Below, piece after piece: positions 1 to 6,828 of a DNA stretch of 12,226 nt (the first letter of the stretch is position 1; the number at the start of each line of letters is the position of its first letter). The notes below the pieces were generated by a model, which saw only the letters and a program-made list of their open reading frames with translations, searched no databases and was not told where the DNA came from. Source of the DNA: JBKEAJ01 sp047972135 (lineage in GTDB: Bacteria; Bacteroidota; Bacteroidia; Bacteroidales; Prolixibacteraceae); contig JBKEAJ010000102.1 of assembly GCA_047972135.1 (NCBI GenBank), positions 1-12,226 on the forward strand, written 5' to 3'. Both the position numbers and the translations under genes were made by a program.

Positions 1-1163
1 AGACAGGGAATCAGGGAATTAGTGCCTATCAAACGCAGGTTTATCTAGCAACTTCAAATTATCCTTATGGCGGAAGTCTGAGTAGTGGTTTCTCTGAGGT
101 TTCATGGCGCGGTGCTCTTAATCCTGATTTAAAGTGGGAAACGACAGACCAATATAATGCAGGGGTTGATATGACTATTCTTCATAGCCGCATTAACTTA
201 ACGATTGATTATTACTATAAAAAGACAAATGACCTATTGCAGCAAGTTAGTATCCCTTCCAGCACTGGCTTTACAAGCCAATGGACTAACTCGGGCTGGG
301 TGACAAACGAAGGTTGGGAGTTCTCGGCAAAAGTTTATGCGATATCGAAGCCCAATTTCAAATGGGATGTTGACGGAAATCTCTCGTTTAATGTAAATAA
401 AATAGGAGGTCTCGATGGAGACCAATTTGGACCAGAGCTTTGGTATGGCATAGACCAGTTTTTTATTCAGAGAAATGGTCTGCCAATAGGAGCAATGTTT
501 GGTTATGTAGAAGATGGATTATATGATAATGAAGCCGAAGTTATGGCAGACCCGATAAATGCATCTGTCACTAATCCCTCGGCTCTAGTGAGTGAAATAA
601 AATATAGAGATATTAATGGTGACGGAGCCATCACGGCTGATGACAGGACTGTAATTGGAGATGCAAATCCCGATTATGTTTTTGGCTTAACAAATAGTTT
701 TACCTATAAAAAAATTTCTCTCAGCTTCTTTCTGCAAGGAGTTATGGGTAACGATATTTTCAATGGTAACCTGACTGATGTAGTGATGGGAAACATAGGA
801 AATATTCCTGTCGATGCATATAATTCTAGGTGGGTATCTGGAGCAGACAATACGGATGCTCTGTGGCCAAAGGCAATTAGGTCATATAATAGGAATATGT
901 TAATATCAGACAGATACATAGAGGATGGTAGCTATTTAAGGCTTAAAAATATAAATCTAGGTTACCGAATTAATCCAAGATGGAGCGGTATTGACAATAT
1001 CTATGTGTATGGGAGTGCTACGAATTTGTTTACCATAACAAATTATAGCTGGTTTGATCCAGATGTAAATGCATTTGCAGGCGACGCATCAAGAAAAGGT
1101 GTAGATATTTATTCTTATCCGTCGAGCATGACATTCTCTATAGGATTTAAGGTTGAATTTTAA
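1..1163 (+). CDS. susC: SusC-like TonB-dependent outer-membrane transporter, C-terminal part (5' truncated by window)
   Basis: This open frame enters from the left edge (first full codon at position 3) and runs 386 codons to TAA at 1161-1163, so an internal ATG at 171 is not the start. Seen: the hallmark SusC segment NPDLKWETTDQYNAGVD near the beginning, then a Ca-site-like block YRDINGDGAITADDRTVIGD with NPDYVFGL after it, and alternating beta-barrel strands. It ends in the aromatic residue F (SIGFKVEF), the usual outer-membrane beta-signal for BAM insertion. Family knowledge: SusC proteins import oligosaccharides across the outer membrane using TonB energy, capped by a SusD lid. The plug, TonB box and N-terminal carboxypeptidase-like domain lie outside the window. 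Its SusD partner starts 14 bp downstream. Substrate is inferred as manno-oligosaccharides from the adjacent enzymes only. Confidence 0.96.
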   Translation, partial: TGNQGISAYQTQVYLATSNYPYGGSLSSGFSEVSWRGALNPDLKWETTDQYNAGVDMTILHSRINLTIDYYYKKTNDLLQQVSIPSSTGFTSQWTNSGWVTNEGWEFSAKVYAISKPNFKWDVDGNLSFNVNKIGGLDGDQFGPELWYGIDQFFIQRNGLPIGAMFGYVEDGLYDNEAEVMADPINASVTNPSALVSEIKYRDINGDGAITADDRTVIGDANPDYVFGLTNSFTYKKISLSFFLQGVMGNDIFNGNLTDVVMGNIGNIPVDAYNSRWVSGADNTDALWPKAIRSYNRNMLISDRYIEDGSYLRLKNINLGYRINPRWSGIDNIYVYGSATNLFTITNYSWFDPDVNAFAGDASRKGVDIYSYPSSMTFSIGFKVEF

Positions 1164-1177
1164 AAGTGGAAGAAGAC

Positions 1178-2917
1178 ATGAAAAGTAAAAAAATAAATAT
1201 AGCACAGTTTAGGTACATCGCACTATTCGTGATATTTACGCTATTTTCTTGTGAAAGCATGATAGAGGAGCAAAAGTACGATTTTATACAAGATAGTGAC
1301 ATTGAAGATTCAGATGCTGGTGCAGATCAGTGGGTGACTGGGGTTTATAGCAAGTTGTCAGATGACATGTTCAGGTATGATATGTTCCCGAGTGTATTAG
1401 AATTTGACTGCGATTATATGAGTGGTCCAGATTGGTCTTTTGGTACATTTGGGGCAGGAAACTTTCAGGGTTCTGAACACACCCAAACAATGTGGGAAGG
1501 GTTCTATAATCTAATACACAGAGCAAGCTATGCTCTCGAGAACATTGAGAAGATGAGTAATCTTAGTGAAGCCCACAAAGCAAACGTTATGGGCGAACTT
1601 TATTTTCTTAAAGGATACTCCTATTTTATGCTTGTTAGAGCTTTTGGTGAAATTCCCATCAGGAGGCACTCGGTAAATTTGGGTCTTGAAAATGAAAATC
1701 AGCCAAAGCAAGCTATTCCTGATGTATATGCACATATAATTGAGTTGTTGAGCTACGCTCAAGATAATATGTATAAAAATACAGATGAGGCATTTGTTGA
1801 GGGACATGCTTCTGCAGGGGCAGCAGCAGCCTTTCTGGCAAAGACTTACCTGACAATAGCATCAGCATCTTTAGCTCCTACAGAAGTGAGGGTTAAAGGT
1901 GGAAAGCCTTTCTCTTGGGACAACGAAGGTAATTTAGTTTTTGATAACTACACGGTTCAGACATTTGTTAAAGAGCAAGTAGCTGGTTATGAGAGTTTTA
2001 ATTCTAAAGAATATTTCAAGCTTGCAATGGACAAAGCAAAGCAGGTGATTGATGGAGCATATGGCACTTATGCCTTGCTTCCTTTCTCAGATATATGGAC
2101 TCAGGCATCTAAAAACAAGGTAGAGCATATTTGGAGTTTGCAGACTTTATCAGGGAGTGAGAAGTATGGTACGCAATTCTCTCAGTCATATTGTGGAACT
2201 TTTGATGGCAATGATGTTATTATTAACGGTAAATGGTGGGGGCTTAGAGATCACTGGTATAGGCTTTTTGAGAGTAAGGATCTTAGGATTAAAGAAGGAG
2301 TGATGCATCGCTGGGTTAAGCAAGGATACCATACTCCTAGTTGGAATGGGGGGGCAGTGTATCCTAGCTATGGTGAATGGTGGGAAAAATCACAAAATGG
2401 TGAAGCCCCTTATGATGATGGACGTACATATGTTAATGACAAAGGAAGCGAGTACTTGGCATTCTTGACCAAATATGCTGATGTAACAGACAATACAATA
2501 GCAAGGCAAGATGCGAATTGGCCTTTTATGAGGTTTGCTGATGTATTGCTGATATATGCAGAAGCAGCTAACGAGTACAACGGAGCACCTTCGCAAGAAG
2601 CCTTGGATGCTCTTAACAAAGTAAGGGAGCGTAGTGAGGCAACAGACAAAGTACTTAGTGGTAATGGTAGCATAGGAGACCTTGTAAGTTTCCGTTCAGC
2701 AGTATTGGAGGAACGAGCCATGGAGTTAGCACTAGAGGGCGATAGACGTTGGGATTTAATACGCTGGGGTATTTATCTGCAAACAATGAATGGCATAGGC
2801 GGATATGACGAAGTGAATGTAAATAAGGCGAGATTAAAGAAACATCTTCTCTTCCCAATACCTACAACAGAGATGAATGCAAACAATGCAATAAATGAAA
2901 ATAACTATGGCTGGTAA
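1178..2917 (+). CDS. susD: SusD-like outer-membrane glycan-binding lipoprotein (RagB/SusD family)
   Basis: 579 residues from the ATG at 1178; an in-frame GTG at 1166 would add four residues but the ATG sits directly before a basic n-region (MKSKKINIAQFR) and is preferred. A hydrophobic stretch ends in lipobox LFSC with lipid Cys25, followed by E-S, an acidic residue compatible with surface export of Bacteroidota lipoproteins. SusD family marks are visible: the TPR-like helix FLKGYSYFMLVRAFGEIPI in the first third, then near the C-terminus RFADVLLIYAEAANEYNG, ALNKVRERS, EERAMELALEGDRRWDLIRWG, and the closing block LLFPIPTTEMNANNAINENN. It forms the lid on SusC and binds the glycan at the cell surface. 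Length is normal for the family (about 500-600). It follows susC by 14 bp and the next gene starts 19 bp after its stop, so all three are surely cotranscribed. Mannan specificity is inferred from context. Confidence 0.96.
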   Translation: MKSKKINIAQFRYIALFVIFTLFSCESMIEEQKYDFIQDSDIEDSDAGADQWVTGVYSKLSDDMFRYDMFPSVLEFDCDYMSGPDWSFGTFGAGNFQGSEHTQTMWEGFYNLIHRASYALENIEKMSNLSEAHKANVMGELYFLKGYSYFMLVRAFGEIPIRRHSVNLGLENENQPKQAIPDVYAHIIELLSYAQDNMYKNTDEAFVEGHASAGAAAAFLAKTYLTIASASLAPTEVRVKGGKPFSWDNEGNLVFDNYTVQTFVKEQVAGYESFNSKEYFKLAMDKAKQVIDGAYGTYALLPFSDIWTQASKNKVEHIWSLQTLSGSEKYGTQFSQSYCGTFDGNDVIINGKWWGLRDHWYRLFESKDLRIKEGVMHRWVKQGYHTPSWNGGAVYPSYGEWWEKSQNGEAPYDDGRTYVNDKGSEYLAFLTKYADVTDNTIARQDANWPFMRFADVLLIYAEAANEYNGAPSQEALDALNKVRERSEATDKVLSGNGSIGDLVSFRSAVLEERAMELALEGDRRWDLIRWGIYLQTMNGIGGYDEVNVNKARLKKHLLFPIPTTEMNANNAINENNYGW

Positions 2918-2936
2918 AACAATAAAATTGATTATT

Positions 2937-4088
2937 ATGAAAATGAAAAGTATATTTTGGAGCTTGTTTCTGTCAGTGGTTGGTTTTGCATCATGCTCTG
3001 ACATAGTAGACTATAACGACAGCTGGGATAATGGTTTGACATCTGATGGTTCTCCATCAGTTGCGAGAATATCAATACCTTCGGATACTTCTCAAACTAT
3101 AACTCAAGCATCGCTTACACAGATGATTGTGATTTTGGGAGATAATCTTTCGAATGTAAGCTCCTTGAAAGTGAATGATGTTGAGGTTGACTTGTCTACG
3201 ATATACGCAACTCGTAGCAAAATAACTTTCCCGATACCAAGAGTAATTCCAGAGGAGGAGACCAATAAGGTGTATATAACTACGGCATTGGGAGAAACCT
3301 CTTTTCCTTTGGAAGTGGCTATCCCCGAGCTAGTTGTTGACGGTTTGTATAATGAATTTACAAAGGCTGGAGACACTACAACCTTGAAAGGTAACTACTT
3401 TGATCTTTATGAACTTACAGAAGAAGGTGTTTCATTAACCTATAATGGAGAAGCTGTTGATGTGTTCAACTTCTCTGCTACTTCTATAAGTTTGGCAATA
3501 CCTGAGAATGCAACTGCGAATACGTCATTTCAGCTGTCTAGTCCAAGAATTGGAACTCCAATAAGCCTTGATTATATGGCAGAAGGGACTCGAATACTCA
3601 ACATGGAGAATCTCAGTGATAATGGTATTTGGGCAGGAAGTGAATTTGTTACAGACGGGACAAGTGCAGGCGACCCGGAGCCACTTTTAGGGAAGTTCTT
3701 TAGAATGAACGGTTCCTATGGTGGATGGTCGTGGAATGTAATATTTGGAGGAGGCTTTAACCTAAATGATACTGATATTTCAAGTAATCCTCAGAATTAT
3801 TATGTAGAATTCGAGATTCTTACTTCTAGTACTTATGCGATAAGCTCTGCGGATAATATAATAATTAATAATTACGTATGGTCTCCAAAGTCGGCCGGAA
3901 CTGCTCTAAATACTTATGGAATTTGGAAAACTATAAAGGTTGAAGCTGTTGATGTATTTAAGGATGATAATTCTTCTACGGGAGCATCTCTAGCTTCGGG
4001 GTGGAATGGGATAAACATCGTCTGTCAGCCGTCAGAAGAAAGAACATTCGATTTCTCGATGTGTAATTTCAGATTTGTGAAGAAATAG
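2937..4088 (+). CDS. Surface glycan-binding lipoprotein with IPT/TIG-type domains (SGBP-B/SusE position)
   Basis: 383 residues from the ATG at 2937. An in-frame ATG at 2895 would overlap susD and put 14 extra residues before the signal peptide, so 2937 is chosen. The signal peptide MKMKSIFWSLFLSVVGFASC gives lipid Cys20, followed by S-D, an acidic flank fitting surface export. Residues about 41-129 (SVARISIP onward) and 130-212 look like two beta-sandwich IPT/TIG-type domains with the typical GDNLSNV and KGNYFDL turn motifs. Residues about 216-383 form a C-terminal beta-rich domain rich in tryptophan (GGWSWNVIFGG, YVWSP, GIWKT, SGWNGINI), as in xyloglucan- and mannan-locus SGBPs (SGBP_B_XBD-like). 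The family captures polysaccharide at the cell surface with the terminal domain. No catalytic motif is apparent. Beta-mannan as the ligand is inferred from neighbouring enzymes; the exact Pfam assignment needs a profile search. Confidence 0.85.
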   Translation: MKMKSIFWSLFLSVVGFASCSDIVDYNDSWDNGLTSDGSPSVARISIPSDTSQTITQASLTQMIVILGDNLSNVSSLKVNDVEVDLSTIYATRSKITFPIPRVIPEEETNKVYITTALGETSFPLEVAIPELVVDGLYNEFTKAGDTTTLKGNYFDLYELTEEGVSLTYNGEAVDVFNFSATSISLAIPENATANTSFQLSSPRIGTPISLDYMAEGTRILNMENLSDNGIWAGSEFVTDGTSAGDPEPLLGKFFRMNGSYGGWSWNVIFGGGFNLNDTDISSNPQNYYVEFEILTSSTYAISSADNIIINNYVWSPKSAGTALNTYGIWKTIKVEAVDVFKDDNSSTGASLASGWNGINIVCQPSEERTFDFSMCNFRFVKK

Positions 4089-4116
4089 TTGATAGAATAA
4101 ATGGTCAAATTAATGC

Positions 4117-4139
4117 AAGGGAGTCGCAATGGCTCCTTT
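4117..4139 (+). terminator. Intergenic hairpin with U-rich tail: attenuator or partial terminator
   Basis: In the 70-bp gap between the glycan-binding protein and GH26 genes, AAGGGAGTC (4117-4125) and GGCTCCTTT (4131-4139) can form a 9-pair stem (two G-U wobbles) around the five-base loop GCAAT. It is followed by a T-rich stretch (4137-4150). The tail is not a continuous T run, so complete termination is unlikely. A stem here would fit higher expression of the binding/import genes than of the downstream enzyme, or mRNA stabilisation of the upstream message. Confidence 0.45.
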
Positions 4140-4158
4140 GTAGCTTTAATTCAGCACT

Positions 4159-5217
4159 ATGTCTAAATATATATTCTTTGTAATCTTCGCTTTTTTTGCC
4201 AGTCTAGGACTTAATGCACAGACTAATAGAATAAAAGCAAGTCTGGTCGTCAATAAGCCAACGGCGGAGACAATAAATTTATATAATTTCCTACTCCATC
4301 AGTACGGAAAGAAGCTAGCATCGTCAACTATGGCAAATGTTGATTGGGATACTAATGAAGCACTATGGTTAGAGTATCATACCACAGAGTTGCCTGCAAT
4401 GGTTGGACTAGATTATATTCACATGATGCTGTCTGAAGAGATGGTAGATTATTCCGATACAAAATTTGTGGAAGAGTGGGTGGAGAAAGGCGGCTTCGTG
4501 AATATAACATGGCATTGGAATACGCCCATAGCCAAGGGCTCAGGTGATAAGGAGTTTTATGCAGACAAAAACGATTTTAGCCCTAAGAGAGCATTGCAGA
4601 AGGGGACATGGGAAAATGATTTTGTAAACTCAGATTTAGAAAAGGTTGCCAATTATTTATTGTTACTTAAGGAGCAGAATATTCCTGTCATTTGGCGTCC
4701 CCTCCACGAAGCTGCTGGAAATATTTATGAATTTGAAGGAGGCTCTGCATGGTTTTGGTGGGGAACAGAAGGGGGAGTAGTCTATAAAGATCTATGGCAG
4801 TATATGTTTGATTACTTTGAAAGTCAAGGGCTGAACAATTTGATTTGGGTTTGGACAACTCAAACCAAAGATGATGACTTTTATCCCGGAGACAAATATG
4901 TTGACATTATAGGGAGAGATATTTATGATAATCACGATGCAGAGGATATCGCCAAGCAGTTTCGAGAAATACAGAGTACTTACAATAATAAGATGCTTGC
5001 TCTTTCAGAGTGTGGTAATGTAGCAAAGATTTCAGAGCAGTGGGCAGCAGGAGCAAAATGGTCATTTTTTATGCCTTGGTACGACTATCGACGTACCAAA
5101 GATTTGAAAAGTAAAAACTTCAAAAAGCGAGAACATAAATTTTGTGATATCGACTGGTGGGAAGATGTCATTTCGTGTCAGTTTGTACTGATGCTTGACG
5201 ATTTGTCCGAGCAGTAA
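4159..5217 (+). CDS. GH26 beta-mannanase, secreted/periplasmic (signal peptidase I type)
   Basis: 352 residues. The N-terminus MSKYIFFVIFAFFASLGLNA followed by Q21 is a standard signal peptide with no lipobox. The rest is one GH26 (beta/alpha)8 domain, normal in length for single-domain GH26 enzymes. Seen: acid/base motif IWRPLHEA with Glu184, substrate-shaping aromatics SAWFWWGTEGG, WVWTTQ, GRDIYD, the nucleophile motif ALSECG with Glu284, and the late FFMPWYDY and DIDWWEDVISC blocks. Family knowledge: GH26 retaining enzymes hydrolyse beta-1,4-mannosidic bonds. The motif set is the mannanase type, different from the second GH26 at 8240 (E-C-G versus E-T-G after the nucleophile), so the two are unlikely to be recent duplicates. 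It lies 70 bp downstream of the binding protein and ends the first gene block. No T9SS C-terminal domain is visible, so periplasmic location is favoured. Confidence 0.92.
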   Translation: MSKYIFFVIFAFFASLGLNAQTNRIKASLVVNKPTAETINLYNFLLHQYGKKLASSTMANVDWDTNEALWLEYHTTELPAMVGLDYIHMMLSEEMVDYSDTKFVEEWVEKGGFVNITWHWNTPIAKGSGDKEFYADKNDFSPKRALQKGTWENDFVNSDLEKVANYLLLLKEQNIPVIWRPLHEAAGNIYEFEGGSAWFWWGTEGGVVYKDLWQYMFDYFESQGLNNLIWVWTTQTKDDDFYPGDKYVDIIGRDIYDNHDAEDIAKQFREIQSTYNNKMLALSECGNVAKISEQWAAGAKWSFFMPWYDYRRTKDLKSKNFKKREHKFCDIDWWEDVISCQFVLMLDDLSEQ

Positions 5218-5223
5218 TGGTTT

Positions 5224-5249
5224 CTATTTTAACGTCAACGTTAAAATAG
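5224..5249. terminator. Palindrome with 12-bp perfect arms after the GH26 stop
   Basis: CTATTTTAACGT (5224-5235) and ACGTTAAAATAG (5238-5249) are perfect inverted copies separated by CA. They begin 7 bp after the TAA of the first GH26 gene. As RNA this gives a long AU-rich hairpin; because it lacks a GC-rich stem and a clean T run, it could be a weak or bidirectional terminator, an mRNA 3' end stabiliser, or a DNA-level operator for a dimeric regulator of the promoter about 115 bp downstream. The palindrome is certain; its role is inferred. Confidence 0.5.
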
Positions 5250-5362
5250 TATCACCTTAGCTTAATATCTGTGTTTTTTCATGGTGCGGATCGTTTAAAC
5301 TAACAGTGGGTCAGAAAGTTACTTCCGTCGAAGGTAGAGTGTGAGGAATAGGCAATAAAGTG

Positions 5363-5394
5363 TTTGTTAAGGAAGTGTTATCTAAATATATTTG
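5363..5394 (+). promoter_or_regulatory. Bacteroides-type sigma-ABfr promoter upstream of the esterase gene
   Basis: TTTG at 5363-5366 (-33 element) and TATATTTG at 5387-5394 (-7 element, consensus TAnnTTTG) are 20 bp apart, which fits the known Bacteroides primary promoter. Transcription would start around 5400, leaving a leader of roughly 110 bases before the ATG at 5515. It sits in the largest gap of the window, after a palindrome, so it would drive the esterase, GH5, second GH26, GH36 and GH130 genes as a second unit. I found no equally good match in the other spacers. Confidence 0.6.
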
Positions 5395-5411
5395 TATGGT
5401 GAATCAAAGAC

Positions 5412-5469
5412 AGGATGTTAGCCAATATGATAATTTGCTGATGTGCTAATTAGTTAATGACAACATCCT
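5412..5469 (+). promoter_or_regulatory. Leader region with nested inverted repeats, before the esterase gene
   Basis: AGGATGTT (5412-5419) and AACATCCT (5462-5469) are perfect 8-bp inverted copies 42 bases apart; the alternative pair TTAGC (5418-5422) and GCTAA (5445-5449) lies between, overlapping the first arm by two bases. All lie downstream of the predicted transcription start. They could fold in the 5' leader, but the sequence matches no riboswitch class I recognise, and an AT-rich stretch can produce such pairs by chance. The rest of the 5250-5490 spacer holds no supported gene. Confidence 0.25.
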
Positions 5470-5514
5470 TATTTGATTATAAGTTAAAAAATGGGATTTG
5501 ACAAAAATATAAAA

Positions 5515-6798
5515 ATGAAAAAACTGCTATTAATATTAATTGTACTGTTGTCTGGAAGCTCATTGTTTTCACAGGTGAGAGGGCAAGAAATAAGGATTGT
5601 GGTGTCTCCCGACCATAAGAATTGGGATTATGATCTGAATGAGAAGTGTGAATTTAGGGTTCAGGTATTCAAAGCTCAGAATCTGCTCGACGGGGTGAGT
5701 ATTGACTATGAGTTGGGAGCAGAGTTTTATCAGTCAGAAAAAAAGCAGGGAATAGTTCTCGATAATGGTGAGCTTACGATAAAAAGTAAAGGACTCAGCA
5801 AGCCCGGATTCTTACGTCTTGATGTACTTGCGCATGTAGACGGGCGCGAGTATAAAGGCTCTGCCAATGTGTCCTACGCCAAAGAGCTATTGCAGCCCAT
5901 TAGCACCATGCCTGCCGATTTTGAGTCTTTCTGGAGTAATACCATCAAGGAGGCTCGAAAGACGGAGCTTAATGCTACTCGCACATTGCTACCCGAAAGG
6001 TGTACGGACAAGGTGAATGTATATGAAGTGAGTTTTCAAAATGAGCGTTGGGGTTCGCGTATATATGGCATACTTACACTGCCGAAGGAGGAGGGCAAAT
6101 ATCCTGCTTTACTACGAGTTCCTGGAGCAGGTGTTCGTCCGTATCATGGAGATATAGAAACTGCGTCGAGGGGAGCAATAGTTTTAGAAATTGGTATTCA
6201 TGGTATTCCTGTAACCATGGAGCAGGGAGTGTACGATAATCTTGCGCATGGAGCATTGGCAAACTATTGGAACTACGGACGCAACAACAGGGATGAGAGT
6301 TATTATAAGCGAGTGTTTACGGGAGCGCTACGCTCGGTAGATTATATATGTAGTTTGCCGGAGTACAATGGTAAAGCTCTGGGTGTTACGGGTTCAAGTC
6401 AGGGAGGAGCTTTGTCGATAGTAACGGCAGCACTCGACGACAGAATAACTTTCCTTGCAGCGGTTCACCCTGCGATGTGCGATCATTTGGCACACACCAA
6501 GGGCAGAGCAGGAGGCTGGCCTCACTGGTTCTATTATTTCAAGAATTACACCGAAGCCGAGATGGAGACAAGCAGATACTACGATGTTGCCAACTTTGCA
6601 CGAAACGTAAAGGTGCAGGGGTGGTATAGCTGGGGCTACAACGACAATGTGTGTCCACCAACATCGATGCATTCAGCCTATAATGTGATTACTGCAAACA
6701 AGGAGTTTCATCCCTATTTGGAGACCGGACATTTCTGGTATCAGGAGCAGTGGGAAGAATGGTGTAAGTGGATATGGAAACAAATGGGAATAGAATAA
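5515..6798 (+). CDS. AXE1-like (CE7-related) secreted acetylesterase
   Basis: 427 residues from the ATG at 5515; an in-frame ATG at 5491 adds eight polar residues ahead of a normal signal peptide (MKKLLLILIVLLSGSSLFS then Q), so 5515 is preferred. Residues about 24-125 look like an N-terminal beta-sandwich domain; about 126-427 is an alpha/beta-hydrolase of the acetyl xylan esterase (AXE1) type. Visible catalytic triad candidates: Ser295 in VTGSSQGGA, Asp377 in SWGYNDNVCPPTS, His406 in YLETGHFWYQEQ. The classical CE7 RGQ oxyanion motif is not obvious; the equivalent strand reads VLEIGIHGIP, so it is a divergent member. In a mannan locus the likely substrate is O-acetylated (gluco)mannan or its oligosaccharides, acting in the periplasm; xylan or another acyl sugar is possible. 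It is the first gene after the predicted promoter, and GH5 follows after 30 bp. Confidence 0.82.
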   Translation: MKKLLLILIVLLSGSSLFSQVRGQEIRIVVSPDHKNWDYDLNEKCEFRVQVFKAQNLLDGVSIDYELGAEFYQSEKKQGIVLDNGELTIKSKGLSKPGFLRLDVLAHVDGREYKGSANVSYAKELLQPISTMPADFESFWSNTIKEARKTELNATRTLLPERCTDKVNVYEVSFQNERWGSRIYGILTLPKEEGKYPALLRVPGAGVRPYHGDIETASRGAIVLEIGIHGIPVTMEQGVYDNLAHGALANYWNYGRNNRDESYYKRVFTGALRSVDYICSLPEYNGKALGVTGSSQGGALSIVTAALDDRITFLAAVHPAMCDHLAHTKGRAGGWPHWFYYFKNYTEAEMETSRYYDVANFARNVKVQGWYSWGYNDNVCPPTSMHSAYNVITANKEFHPYLETGHFWYQEQWEEWCKWIWKQMGIE

Positions 6799-6828
6799 TT
6801 GATGTGAAAATTTGGTAATTCATTAATA

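Noticed and set aside
1166..1180. GTG at 1166 as the susD start, adding MEED.
   Set aside because: The ATG at 1178 directly precedes a basic n-region and lipobox signal; the four extra residues are acidic and would spoil it.
2410..2721. Minus-strand open frame of 103 codons within susD.
   Set aside because: It is a shadow of the strongly conserved SusD C-terminal coding region, with no recognisable protein motif.
2895..2939. ATG at 2895 as the start of the IPT protein, overlapping susD.
   Set aside because: It adds 14 residues before an otherwise standard lipoprotein signal that begins at the ATG at 2937.
5396..5449. Small frame MVNQRQDVSQYDNLLMC downstream of the predicted promoter, as a leader peptide.
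   Set aside because: It is only 17 codons, begins at the expected transcription start, has no codon run typical of attenuators, and overlaps an apparent intergenic repeat.
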